NCBI RefSeq assembly: GCF_016919245.1
Contig: NZ_JAFEJA010000002.1
Span: 1,800,501 to 1,864,500, forward strand
Length of the DNA stretch: 64,000 nt
Direction of reading: 5' to 3'
DNA from: Streptomyces zhihengii
GTDB taxonomy: Bacteria > Actinomycetota > Actinomycetes > Streptomycetales > Streptomycetaceae
In this document: piece by piece, positions 46,590 to 55,794 of the stretch
Layout of the letters: the number at the start of each line of letters is the position of its first letter
Position numbering within the stretch: position 1 is the first letter of the stretch
Translations under genes and position numbers: made by a program
Notes under the pieces: model-generated
Seen by the model: only the letters and a program-made list of their open reading frames with translations
The model's database searches: none
What the model was told of the DNA's origin: nothing

Positions 46590-47837
46590 ATGTCGACCGT
46601 CGCGAGATTTCTGCGCTCCCTGCCTGACAGCACGCTGCCCCTGGCGGTACGGGGCTACTCCTGGCTTCCCGACCGGATGTCCGACGTGCACGGTGGCGGC
46701 GTGCTGCGCACGCGTGTGCTGGGCCAGCCGGCGATCTTCCTGCGAGGACCTGAAGCGGTGGACTTTGTCTACGACGAGGATCATGTCGTGCGCCGCGAGG
46801 CGCTGCCCGGTCCGGTGCTCGACACGCTTTTCGGTAGAGGAGCGGTCCATACGCTGGACGGAGAATCCCATCGCGTGCGCAAGGGCATCTTCCTCGGCCT
46901 GCTGATGGACGAGAGGGGGGTCGCTGACCTGCAAGGGCGTGTCGTGGCCGGATGGCGGGAGTGGACCGCGCGGCACAGTGGCGAGGAGGTGGTCCTGTTC
47001 GATGGTGTGGCGGAGGTCCTTGCCGCGGCGGTGTCCGAGTGGGCAGGTCTGCCGTGCTCGGATGCATCGGCGGCAGGGACGGCGCGCGACTGCGTCGCTA
47101 TGGTCGACGGCTTCGCCACCCCGGGGCCCCGGCACTTCCGTGCGCGCCGTGCCCGACGCGAGCAGGAGGCGTCCCTGCTGCCGGTGGTGGAGCACGCCAG
47201 GACCGGCCGGCCGGGGTTGGCCGACGGTTCGGCGGTGGCGGTTCTCGCTCGGCACCGTGACGCGGCAGGGCTGCCTCTCGCCCCGCACACCGTCGCCGTG
47301 GAAATTCTCAACGTCGTCCGGCCCACCGTGGCCATTGCCTGGTTCGTCGCCTTCGCCGCTCACGCCCTGCACCGCTGGCCGGACCAGCGCATAGCGCTGC
47401 TGACGGACGAGGACGGCAGCCGGGCCCGGGCGTTCGCCCACGAGGTGCGGCGCTTCTACCCGTTCGCACCGTTCGTCGGCGGTCTCGCCTGGCGCGATGC
47501 GGCGTGGCGCGGACAGCGGATCAAGGCCGGCACGATGGTGCTGCTCGATATCTTCGGACACCACCGCGACCCCGCACAGTGGGACCACCCCCGCCGCTTC
47601 GACCCCGACAGGTTCCTCCGAGAGCCGGGCGCCGTACACCGCCTGATCCCCCAGGGCGGCGGCGACCCTGCGACCGGGCACCGCTGCCCGGGCGAGGACA
47701 TCACCGTCACGGTGCTCGCCGCACTCTCCACCGAACTGGCCTCCCTCGGCCACACGGTGCCGCACCAGGACCTGCGCATCCCGCTCTCCCGGGTGCCGAC
47801 CCTCCCGCGCAGCGGCATGCGGATCCGTCTCCCGTGA
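46590..47837 (+). CDS. CYP152-type cytochrome P450 (fatty acid peroxygenase)
   Basis: A 415-residue P450. The haem Cys366 lies in GHRCPGED, the loop form typical of CYP152. The I-helix reads NVVRPTVAIAWFVAFAAHAL; its Arg-Pro replaces the usual acid-alcohol pair and in CYP152 holds the fatty-acid carboxylate. These enzymes use hydrogen peroxide to hydroxylate or decarboxylate fatty acids without a reductase, and no ferredoxin or reductase gene is nearby. ATG 46590 has a weak ribosome site. It is 45 bases before the molybdoenzyme gene. Confidence 0.9.
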   Translation: MSTVARFLRSLPDSTLPLAVRGYSWLPDRMSDVHGGGVLRTRVLGQPAIFLRGPEAVDFVYDEDHVVRREALPGPVLDTLFGRGAVHTLDGESHRVRKGIFLGLLMDERGVADLQGRVVAGWREWTARHSGEEVVLFDGVAEVLAAAVSEWAGLPCSDASAAGTARDCVAMVDGFATPGPRHFRARRARREQEASLLPVVEHARTGRPGLADGSAVAVLARHRDAAGLPLAPHTVAVEILNVVRPTVAIAWFVAFAAHALHRWPDQRIALLTDEDGSRARAFAHEVRRFYPFAPFVGGLAWRDAAWRGQRIKAGTMVLLDIFGHHRDPAQWDHPRRFDPDRFLREPGAVHRLIPQGGGDPATGHRCPGEDITVTVLAALSTELASLGHTVPHQDLRIPLSRVPTLPRSGMRIRLP

Positions 47838-47882
47838 CACACGATTCCCACCTATGCGGCGGCGAAAGGACTGGGCAGCGAT

Positions 47883-50258
47883 ATGAGCACAGGCGTGGAC
47901 CGGATCGACGACCCGTGGGGCGACCGCACGCCGTACGGACGCGACAGTGAGTGGCCGGTACGGATCGACACCTTCCTGCGGGACGGCGTGCGGCCCGAAA
48001 CAGTGGACACGTGGTCGCAGGCCGCCTCCATCCTCCATTCCGACGGCGACGCCATGGACATCGCCGTCGTCGACGGCCAGATCGCAGGAGTTCGCGGTCG
48101 CGCCGTCGACCGGGTAAACAGGGGGCGCCTGGGCCCGAAGGACCTCTATGGCTGGCAGGCCAACGCCTCACCCGACCGCCTGACCAGTCCGCTCGTCAGG
48201 CGCGACGGACACCTCGTCCCCTGCGACTGGGACACCGCCATGGACACGCTGGTCTCCCGCTCTCGTGACCTGCTGAAGACCCGGGGACCGGATGCGATCG
48301 GCCTCTACACCAGCGGCCAGCTGTTCCTGGAGGAGTACTACACTCTCGCCGTCATCGGACGGGCCGGACTGGGCACCAATCACCTGGACGGCAACACCCG
48401 CCTGTGCACCGCCACCGCCGCCGAGGCACTCAAGGAGTCCTTCGGCTGCGACGGACAACCCGGAACCTACGCCGACTTCGATCATGCGGACGTGATCGCA
48501 CTCTTCGGCCACAACCTCGCCGAAACTCAGCCCGTGCAGTGGATGCGCATCCTCGACCGGCTCGACGGCGCCCAACCACCCTCACTCATCTGCGTCGACC
48601 CCCGGCCCACCCCCGTCGCACGGCGCGCCCGAGTCCACCTCGCCCCGCGCCTGGGCACCAACATGGCCCTGCTCAACGCGCTGCTCCACGAGATCATCCG
48701 CACCGACCGAGTGGATCATCCCTTCATCGACACCCGCACGGTGGGCTTCGAGAACCTTGTCGCGCAGGTCCGTTCCTGCACCCCGCGGTGGGCCGCCGGC
48801 ATCTGTGACGTTCCCGCTGCGCGCATCGAGGAGGCAGCCGAACTGATCGGCACGACGGACCGGCTGATGTCGACCGTGCTCCAAGGCGTGTACCAGTCGC
48901 ACCAGGCCACCGCCGCCGCCGTGCAGGTGAACAACCTGCACCTGATCCGAGGGATGATCGGGCGCCCGGGAGCCGGTGTCCTGCAGATGAATGGACAGCC
49001 AACCGCCCAGAACACCCGCGAATGCGGCGCTAACGGAGACCTGCCCGGCTTCCGGAACTGGCAGAACCCCGCCCACGTAGCCGATCTGGCCTCCGTCTGG
49101 AATGTCACCCCCTCGGCCATTCCGCATGATGCGCCCCCCACGCACGCGATGAAAATGTTCCGCCTGGCCGAAGAAGGAACGATCCGCATGCTGTGGATCA
49201 GCGGAACCAACCCCGCCGTCTCCCTGCCCGACCTCTCCCGCATCCGCTCCCTGCTCACGCAGGAACGCCTCTTCGTCGTGGTCCAAGACCTCTATCTCAC
49301 AGAGACCGCCCACCTGGCCGACCTCGTCCTGCCCGCGGCGACCTGGGGAGAGAAGACAGGCACCTTCACCAACGCCGACCGCACAGTGCACCTGTCCGAC
49401 AAGGCCGTCGAACCACCCGGCCAAGCACGAGCGGACCTCGACATCTTCCTCGACTACGCGGCGCGCATGAACTTTCGCGACAAGGACGACGAACCACTGA
49501 TCACGTGGCGCGACCCCGAGAGCGCGTTCGAAGCATGGAAAAAATGCAGCAAAGGAAGGCCCTGCGACTACACCGGCCTGACCTACACCGCGCTGCGCGG
49601 AGGCAGCGGACTCCAGTGGCCGGTCGACGAACAATCACCCCAGGGCACCGAGCGCCTCTACGGTGACCGCTTCTCCTGGTCGGCCCCGGGGCAGTGCGAG
49701 TCCTACGGCAAAGACCTGACAACCGGAGAGCCGTACGACGAAGCCGCCTATCGCGCGCTCGCCACCGACGGCCGGGCGATCATCAGGCCCGCGCCCTACC
49801 TCCCTCCGGATGAGACCCCGACCGCTGCGTACCCCTTCCAGCTCACCAGCGGACGCACGATCTACCACTTCCACACCCGCACCAAGACCGGCCGGGCGCC
49901 GCAGCTCAACTCCGCCGCCCCCGACGTGTGGGTCGAGATGGCAGACACGGACGCCACACGCCTCGAACTCGGAGAAGGTGACCTGGTCGAAGTCCGCACA
50001 CCACGCGGCGCGCTGCATGGGCGGCTGCGGATCACTGCACTGCGCCCAGGTGTGCTCTTCGTGCCCTTCCACTACGGCTACTGGGACACCCCCGGCCTCT
50101 CAGGGCCCCGGGCGGGCCGGCCCGGCCGAGCCGCCAACGAGACCACACCCACACGATGGGACCCCGCCTCCAAGCAGCCGCTGTTCAAGACCACGGTTGC
50201 CACCGTGTCTCTCGTCGAACGCAGCCCGTCGAGCCCGCCCGCACAAGGCGCACCGTGA
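47883..50258 (+). CDS. Molybdopterin oxidoreductase lacking N-terminal Fe-S cysteines
   Basis: A 791-residue member of the DMSO reductase/assimilatory nitrate reductase family. The Mo-bisMGD domains are recognisable: GRLGPKDLYGWQ, the probable Mo-ligand Cys175 in NTRLCTATAA, GHNLAETQPV, and a C-terminal dinucleotide-binding domain with LTSGRTIYHFHTRT. At about residues 43-60, where relatives carry CxxCxxxC for a [4Fe-4S] cluster, this protein reads WSQAASILHSDGDAMDIAVV, with no Cys. No electron-transfer subunit is adjacent. ATG 47883 follows GGGCAGCG. It may share a transcript with the P450. Confidence 0.88.
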   Translation: MSTGVDRIDDPWGDRTPYGRDSEWPVRIDTFLRDGVRPETVDTWSQAASILHSDGDAMDIAVVDGQIAGVRGRAVDRVNRGRLGPKDLYGWQANASPDRLTSPLVRRDGHLVPCDWDTAMDTLVSRSRDLLKTRGPDAIGLYTSGQLFLEEYYTLAVIGRAGLGTNHLDGNTRLCTATAAEALKESFGCDGQPGTYADFDHADVIALFGHNLAETQPVQWMRILDRLDGAQPPSLICVDPRPTPVARRARVHLAPRLGTNMALLNALLHEIIRTDRVDHPFIDTRTVGFENLVAQVRSCTPRWAAGICDVPAARIEEAAELIGTTDRLMSTVLQGVYQSHQATAAAVQVNNLHLIRGMIGRPGAGVLQMNGQPTAQNTRECGANGDLPGFRNWQNPAHVADLASVWNVTPSAIPHDAPPTHAMKMFRLAEEGTIRMLWISGTNPAVSLPDLSRIRSLLTQERLFVVVQDLYLTETAHLADLVLPAATWGEKTGTFTNADRTVHLSDKAVEPPGQARADLDIFLDYAARMNFRDKDDEPLITWRDPESAFEAWKKCSKGRPCDYTGLTYTALRGGSGLQWPVDEQSPQGTERLYGDRFSWSAPGQCESYGKDLTTGEPYDEAAYRALATDGRAIIRPAPYLPPDETPTAAYPFQLTSGRTIYHFHTRTKTGRAPQLNSAAPDVWVEMADTDATRLELGEGDLVEVRTPRGALHGRLRITALRPGVLFVPFHYGYWDTPGLSGPRAGRPGRAANETTPTRWDPASKQPLFKTTVATVSLVERSPSSPPAQGAP

Positions 50259-50553
50259 AGACTGAACCTACGTGTTCGGAGGGTCAGCATGCGGGCACCG
50301 TATGACGTTTCCTGGCCGGCGGCCGCACACCGTGCAACGGACGCAGCCCGCGATGTCGCGCGGTCCCTCCCGGTCACTCAGAGGGTGCCGCAGTTCGGCT
50401 ACCGCAGGCGTCGCCGCCCCACCTTGGACGCGCTCGCAGGCGGCGTTGCAGCCCCGCACGCACCGTGACGGGAATAGGACCGATCTCTAACGGTGAAGCG
50501 GACCCCGACGAGCTCGTTCGGTAAGGAAGCTCTGCTGGCAGGCCGGTGACCCG

Positions 50554-51663
50554 TCAGCTGCTGGTGGTGCGTTGGGCGCAACCCCTGACGACCTGCGCGA
50601 GGTCCTTCGTCTCGTCATACAGCCGTCGCTGGACGCGGGCGCCGTTCCCCTCGTGCAGCAGGCGGGGGAGGGCCTCGCGCACCAGATCGTCGTCCCCGTT
50701 GTCGGTCAGCGATTCGCGGACGTGCCGGTAGAGGGCGTGGACTGCGTCCTCGGCCGGGGTCTCGCCCATAGTCTCCGGGTGGAGCAGGGGGCCGTCGAGG
50801 CCCGAGCGGCCGGCCCGCCAGGAGGCGAGGCGCAGCAGCCCGGTGCCGATCCTGGGCGGCGGCGTCCCGTCCTGCCAGGCCCGGGCGGAGGTGTCCACGA
50901 GGGCGCGGGCGAGGGCGGCGAGCAGGACCGGGGTTGTGGCGTCCAGGCACACGTCCGCGACCCGGATCTCGACGGTGGGGTAGGTGGCGGAGAGCCGGGC
51001 GTCGAAATAGATCATGCCCTCGTCGCGCAGGACGCCGGTCTTCACCATGGCGTCCACCTGCTCGTGGTAGCGGTCGGCGGAGCCGAAGACGTCGACCGGC
51101 CCAGCGGACGGCCACCGGTTCCACACCCGGCTGCGATAACTCGCGTACTCGGTGTCCTGCCCCTGCCAGAAGGGGGAGTTGGCGCTTATCGCCGTCAGCA
51201 CCGGCAGCCAGGGCCGCATCCGGTCCAGGACGGCGACGCCCTCCTCGTCCGAATCCACCGACACATGGACATGGCAGCCGCAGGTGAGCTGCTCCTGAGC
51301 TGTGATGCCGAACTGCTCGCCCATCCAGCGATAGCGAGAGCCGGCGGTGAGCGAGGGCTCCGCCGGCAGAGGGGAAGTCGCCAGCGCGGCCACCACCGCA
51401 TCCACCTCACCGGCGTGCCGGGCCGCCTCGCCGCGGCAGTGGCGGATCTCCTCCAGGAGCTGCCCCATCTCCGTCGCCGGATCCGTCGCGAACTCCAGCT
51501 GCTCCCTCTGCAGCTCCGCCTCGAACGGATGGTCCGGTGGTGTCCCGTCCGCCCGTCCCGCCCGACGGTCGGCGGCGGCCAAGATCGACGTGGAGACTGC
51601 TCTGGGTACTCCGCTGTGCGTGTCCACGAGCAACAGTTCCTCTTCCACACCCACACTGCGCAT
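50554..51663 (-). CDS. YbdK-type carboxylate-amine ligase (glutamate-cysteine ligase 2 family)
   Basis: A 369-residue ATP-dependent ligase. The family start is MRSVGVEEELLLVDTHSGVP. CGCHVHVSVDSDEEGV and SRVWNRWPSAGPVDVF are the conserved substrate regions, and PTVEIRVADVCLDATTPVLL follows. Such proteins show weak glutamate-cysteine ligase activity; actinobacteria use mycothiol, so the physiological acceptor may be another amine. ATG 51663 was preferred because upstream in-frame codons run into the DUF5133 gene. It is followed by no obvious operon partner. Confidence 0.88.
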   Translation of the reverse strand: MRSVGVEEELLLVDTHSGVPRAVSTSILAAADRRAGRADGTPPDHPFEAELQREQLEFATDPATEMGQLLEEIRHCRGEAARHAGEVDAVVAALATSPLPAEPSLTAGSRYRWMGEQFGITAQEQLTCGCHVHVSVDSDEEGVAVLDRMRPWLPVLTAISANSPFWQGQDTEYASYRSRVWNRWPSAGPVDVFGSADRYHEQVDAMVKTGVLRDEGMIYFDARLSATYPTVEIRVADVCLDATTPVLLAALARALVDTSARAWQDGTPPPRIGTGLLRLASWRAGRSGLDGPLLHPETMGETPAEDAVHALYRHVRESLTDNGDDDLVREALPRLLHEGNGARVQRRLYDETKDLAQVVRGCAQRTTSS

Positions 51664-51847
51664 CTCGTCGGCATCTCCCTTTGCGGTGTCCGCGGTACCC
51701 AGCCTGCCCGGGCGCGGCTGGCGACGACCCGACAGTCCATCCGCCAGAACTGGTTCTTCGGGCTTGCACTTACGGTCTCTGCCCACCCACTGCCTTCGCC
51801 CCCAGTCCCGGCCCGCGGACGAAGGCAGCCTGTAGGCAAGGAGCGGG

Positions 51848-52075
51848 TCAGACGGTGAGCACGGAGTCGTCCATGGGACGGGCTCCGGGCAACTGGTGGC
51901 GAGCCGCGACGAGGGCTGAGTCGACATCGCGCGTGCCCGTGGACACGCACAGGGTGTAGGCGAGATCCTGCATACGCTGCTGTACCGCTTCGCCGCCGTT
52001 CTCGGCGTGCAGGATGCGCAGTGTGTCGTACTGCTCGACCAGATTCTCCAATACTGCCGGATGCGCCATGAGCAT
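51848..52075 (-). CDS. DUF5133 protein (second copy)
   Basis: A 75-residue protein, MLMAHPAVLENLVEQYDTLR at the start and QDLAYTLCVSTGTRDVDSAL in the middle, nearly identical to 36220-36447. ATG 52075 is chosen to match that copy; it has GGGAGTGG upstream, as there. The leader sequences are also alike for about 100 bases. The gene lies on the same strand upstream of the YbdK-type ligase, 184 bases apart. Confidence 0.8.
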   Translation of the reverse strand: MLMAHPAVLENLVEQYDTLRILHAENGGEAVQQRMQDLAYTLCVSTGTRDVDSALVAARHQLPGARPMDDSVLTV

Positions 52076-52258
52076 CGGACACCACTCCCTCACACCGTCG
52101 TCTCGTGCATTGCGTCGTGCTGTCACCCTGCCCCGCGGCTGCGAGACACTCCTGCGGACCCATCTGCGACGAGGAAGTATTCGTTCCGCGGACGCCGCAG
52201 ATCCGCAACAGACTGTGCAGCGAACACCGCCTCATGCCGGCCTGTCCTCACTCGGTAT

Positions 52259-52522
52259 TCACGAAGCCGAGTAGGAGTTCGTCTTGAGGTGGCGGACGAG
52301 GTGGACGGTGTTGGTGGCCAGTGTCGCGGTGGCGACCGCGCTCGCCTCGGGGGTGGCGGCGTAGTCCTGGTAGTCGGTCTCGTGCATCGCCTCGCGGCCC
52401 AAGTGGCTGACGGCGTTCGGAGCGAGGGAGAAGCCTAGATCGTCGAGGGCCTGGAACGGGTCGGCGCTGACCTTGTGGGCGCCGACCACGCAAACCGCCG
52501 CCACTTTGTCGTACGTGAGCAT
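52259..52522 (-). pseudogene. C-terminal remnant of a flavodoxin-like NAD(P)H reductase
   Basis: The minus strand reads KVAAVCVVGAHKVSADPFQA and EAMHETDYQDYAATPEASAV to a normal end, matching the last third of WrbA-like flavodoxin-fold reductases. Homologues carry an extra NEDG-type loop after VVG that is missing here, and the FMN-binding N-terminal part is absent. The upstream frame has no similarity. It cannot bind flavin. Confidence 0.65.
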
Positions 52523-53096
52523 CCGCCCCCGTCCGGGGGCCGTGGCCGACATCACCTGCTCCTGAGCGCGCGCAGAGTCCAGGCGGAGGGATAGGCGGTC
52601 GGCAGCCAGCCTAAAAGCAGTTCGGCCGCCAGGCCCCACCAGCCTGCAGTGAGTGAGGTATGGGTCGACCACGAGAGGGAAGGCGGCACTCTAGAGGTCC
52701 GGCGCCCCATCCCCCGGGGGTGCCGGACCTGACCGGTGCGCGAGACGGTCGGCATCACCTTCGACGGGACACGATGCACTCTTGGTCACGAGCCGCCGAC
52801 GGACACCGCAGGCACTGAGCGACTGGGGCTGTGCTTTCCGTTGCTCCAGGAGCAACGGAAAGGGGACCGGGGCGTCGGGCTTGGTTTGGTGGCGCTAGTG
52901 AGTGGCAAAGGCCTGGCAGGCCTCCTCGATACCAGCGGCGGCGCGCGTCAGGCGATGTCGCGTGGCGGGCAGGGAGCCTGAGCGGAACTACGCACTGGCC
53001 TCCTGGCTGCCGACGGACGGCATCCTCGCCCGGCTACGTTTCGCCCCCGGCGCGCGGCTGCCTGTGGCAGCACCCTCACGGTGACAGCATGGACCC
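52523..53096. other. Intergenic stretch with a near-perfect palindrome
   Basis: Between the flavoprotein remnant and the isochorismatase gene. The palindrome at 52834-52862 is listed separately. No other gene is supported. Confidence 0.35.
52834..52862. repeat. Perfect 14-1-14 inverted repeat
   Basis: CTTTCCGTTGCTCC, one base A, and its exact complement GGAGCAACGGAAAG. It could fold as a hairpin with a small loop (terminator) or bind a dimeric regulator. It lies about 235 bases before the isochorismatase start. Arms are too long for chance. Confidence 0.8.
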
Positions 53097-53633
53097 GTGG
53101 TGAAATGCGCAGTCATCGTAATCGACATGATCAACACCTACGACCATCCGGACGCCGGCCTGCTGCTCTCGTCAGCAGAGAAGGTCGTGCCTGCGATCGT
53201 GCGGCTGCTGGCGCGGGCGCGGGAACGCGGTGTCCCGGTCATCTACGTCAATGACAACTTCGGGGAGTGGCGTTCGCATCACGGAGAGATCGTGGACACG
53301 GCGCTTTCCGGGCCCCACGCGCATCTCGTGGAGCCGCTGCGGCCGACGGACGATTCGCTGTTCGTGGTCAAGGCTCGGCATTCGATCTTCTACGAGACGC
53401 CGCTCACCTATCTGCTGAGCACATTGGGCATCGAGCAGGTGATCCTGTGCGGCCAGGTCACCGAGCAGTGCGTGCTGTACTCGGCGCTGGACGCCCACAT
53501 CCGTCATCTGGGGGTGACGGTTGCGCACGACGGGGTGGCGCACATCCACGAGGACCTGGCGGATGCGGCGCTGCGGATGATGGAGCGGAACATGGGGGCG
53601 GCGATTCGCTCGGCGGACGAGCTCCTGTGCTGA
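53097..53633 (+). CDS. Isochorismatase-family cysteine hydrolase
   Basis: A 178-residue hydrolase with the catalytic triad Asp10 (VIVIDM), Lys92 (FVVKARHS) and Cys125 (VTEQCV). The cis-peptide region GQVTEQC is normal. The family includes nicotinamidases, carbamoylases and isochorismatases; no second domain or cluster tells which. Start is one of two tandem GTG codons. It stands alone on the plus strand. Confidence 0.88.
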   Translation: MVKCAVIVIDMINTYDHPDAGLLLSSAEKVVPAIVRLLARARERGVPVIYVNDNFGEWRSHHGEIVDTALSGPHAHLVEPLRPTDDSLFVVKARHSIFYETPLTYLLSTLGIEQVILCGQVTEQCVLYSALDAHIRHLGVTVAHDGVAHIHEDLADAALRMMERNMGAAIRSADELLC

Positions 53634-54008
53634 GACGCTCCGAACGGTCACCGTGAGCGATGGCGCCCAGCCCGTCCGGCCATCCTCGCAGCTCCGGCGA
53701 GACCCAAGGCCGATGCTCTGCCCATGCAGGAGTAGAACGAGGCACCGCCTCCATCGGCACCTTCAAGCCCCGCCGCCACTGAGGCGTCTTGCAAGCACCC
53801 CGTACCCTTCAGCCGCTGCTCCGCGATGGTCTGTGTAGCACCACCGCCTCGACACGGTCATGCTGGCGCCGTCGTTTCGCGGTGGACGCCTGCACTGCAA
53901 GCCCGCAGCGCCCCTCTTCCGGCCCAGTGCTGGAACCGGGGCCGCGCGGGCGGGTGAACCAGACCGGCGGTGGGTAGGTGCCGCTGCAGCCTCCGGGAGG
54001 AGAAGAAG
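53634..54008. other. Intergenic stretch
   Basis: No recognised gene. Short frames on both strands are arginine-rich artefacts of GC-rich DNA. Confidence 0.3.
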
Positions 54009-54173
54009 GTGAACTGTCAGCGGTGCGGAGCAGGTGCCTTGCAGCAGAATGGGCGCTGGGTGTGCAGTCGGCTGTGCGGGTGGTCTTCGGCCACTCCTGA
54101 AGGAGTATGGGGTGAGAAACATGGAGACGCCGAGCGGAGCGGGTCCCGTCACGTCGGAGATCACGCGGACTGA
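54009..54173 (+). CDS. Small zinc-ribbon protein
   Basis: A 54-residue protein from GTG 54009, with GGAGGAG upstream. It has a zinc-ribbon CQRCGAGALQQNGRWVCSRL followed by CGW. The C-terminal tail overlaps the start of the next zinc-ribbon gene in another frame by about 60 bases. The ribbon resembles that of the next gene (CRRCGTSIRGVNGRYACSLC), so the two are tandem paralogues. Ribbons of this kind bind zinc and sometimes nucleic acid. Whether the tail is real or results from a frameshift is open. Confidence 0.55.
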   Translation: MNCQRCGAGALQQNGRWVCSRLCGWSSATPEGVWGEKHGDAERSGSRHVGDHAD

Positions 54174-54315
54174 GTGCCGACGTTGCGGCACCTCGATCCG
54201 CGGGGTCAACGGCCGATATGCCTGCTCTCTGTGTGGTTGGGTGAATCACTGGTCAGAAGGGCACAACGAGCTCCCGACTGCCGCAGACGACCCTGATTCC
54301 CCTGCCCACGTATGA
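54112..54315 (+). CDS. Small zinc-ribbon protein (tandem paralogue)
   Basis: A 67-residue protein from GTG 54112 (or ATG 54121), with GAAGGAG seven bases upstream. Four cysteines in CRRCGTSIRGVNGRYACSLC and a following GWVNHW form a treble-type zinc ribbon. An acidic tail ends the protein. It overlaps the preceding gene in a different frame. No function known. Confidence 0.6.
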   Translation: MRNMETPSGAGPVTSEITRTECRRCGTSIRGVNGRYACSLCGWVNHWSEGHNELPTAADDPDSPAHV

Positions 54316-54933
54316 CACCGGTCGGCCTGATCGGACCACCTGCCTCAGCGGCTCAAGACGGCTGACGGACGTGTCTTCTGCGGTATGAGGTTGCCGGTCG
54401 TTCAGGTGTCTATCGTGCTCCGCGGTCAGGGCTCGTGAGTCAGTACGTGTCGCGGCGACAACTGTGCCGAGGGACACGTGTCTGTCTGGAACACATTTCC
54501 GGCTGAGGATGCCCGCTCCTTCTGCTGATCTTCGTCGACCCCAGCTCACTGTTCCGTCGCCAGGACCAGCCGACTCCGATCATGCAGGGCACTTCCTCGC
54601 GCTGCTGAGCGATCTTCTGCACCTGCTCGTCCACACCAGTCACGGGGACGAAAGGTTCGTAACCGGCTTCACCGAGCGCCGGTAGGGGGCGTCCGCCGTG
54701 ACTACTCACCCGCCACGGGTGCGGTGGTCGCGCCAATTTGGTCATCCCGTGCAAGGACGAACACGCCCCTGCCGCCGCCGGCCACCTGGCCGGCGTCGTC
54801 CTCGACCTCTTCCTGCGCAGGCCGGCCCGGACACCCGCTGAACCGAAGCCTCACCGCACGCGCTGCCGGGGTCGATGCCGGGCACACGGGGGAGCACGGC
54901 GGAAAAGGGCCGCGGAGCGGGAAGGGGCAAGAC
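54316..54933. other. Intergenic stretch of about 600 bases
   Basis: No recognised gene. A plus-strand frame around 54738-54835 reads as a short helical piece (HAPAAAGHLAGVVLDLFLRR) and may be a relic, but no family can be named. Confidence 0.3.
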
Positions 54934-55794
54934 GTGTTCGAGGGATTCACGACCAGCACGGTGCGTACCGGTGAGGCGTCCGTCTTCGTCCGGTACGGGG
55001 GCGAGGGCCCGCCTGTTCTGTTGCTGCACGGCCATCCTCGGACCTCGGCGACCTGGCACCGGGTCGCGCCCCTCCTGGTGCGGCGGGGTTTCACCGTCGT
55101 CTGTCCCGACCTGCGCGGCTACGGGCGCTCCCGGGGCCCGGCGCCGGCTCCCGAGCATGTCCCGCACTCCAAGCGTGCCGTGGCCGGGGAGATGGTCGAG
55201 GTCATGCGTGCGCTCGGCCACGAGCGCTTCGGGCTCGCCGGCCACGATCGCGGGGCCGCCGTGGCGCTCCGACTGGTGCTGGACCATCCCTCGGCGGTGA
55301 CCCGGGTGGCTTTCCTGGACGGCCTGCCCGTGAGCGAGCACCTGGCCCGCGCCGACGCCCGGTTCGCTACCGCGTGGTGGCACTGGTTTTTCTTCGCCCA
55401 GCCCGACATCCCCGAGCGCGTCATCAACGCCGACCCCGACGCCTGGTACCGCGGGGATCCCGAGACCATGGGGCAGGAGAACTACGACGAGTGGCGGGCC
55501 GCCACCAGGAACCCGGACGTCGTCCGCGCCATGCTGGAGGACTACCGTGCCGGGCTCACCGTGGACCGCCGCCACGAGGAGGCGGACCGGGGTCGCGGCG
55601 CACGGATCGCCTGCCCCGTCCTAGTGCTGTGGTCGCTTCGGGACGACCTGGAGGACCTGTACGGCGACCCGCGCGCCATTTGGCGCGACTGGGCCGATGA
55701 CGTCAACGGTCACGGCATCGACGCCGGCCACCACGTGGCCGAGGAAGCCCCCGGCCCGCTCGGCGCCGCGCTGGGCGACTTCTTCGACCACTGA
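54934..55794 (+). CDS. Alpha/beta hydrolase, haloacetate dehalogenase-like
   Basis: A 286-residue hydrolase. The oxyanion/halide region is LLLHGHPRTSATWHRVAP, the nucleophile Asp105 lies in LAGHDRGAAVA, an acid follows in LWSLRDDLEDLYGD and the catalytic His is in GIDAGHHVAEE. An Asp nucleophile with HGxP and an Arg next to it is the signature of fluoroacetate/haloacetate dehalogenases, which cleave carbon-halogen bonds via an ester intermediate. GTG 54934 has AAGGGG upstream. It stands alone; epoxide hydrolase activity is an alternative. Confidence 0.85.
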   Translation: MFEGFTTSTVRTGEASVFVRYGGEGPPVLLLHGHPRTSATWHRVAPLLVRRGFTVVCPDLRGYGRSRGPAPAPEHVPHSKRAVAGEMVEVMRALGHERFGLAGHDRGAAVALRLVLDHPSAVTRVAFLDGLPVSEHLARADARFATAWWHWFFFAQPDIPERVINADPDAWYRGDPETMGQENYDEWRAATRNPDVVRAMLEDYRAGLTVDRRHEEADRGRGARIACPVLVLWSLRDDLEDLYGDPRAIWRDWADDVNGHGIDAGHHVAEEAPGPLGAALGDFFDH

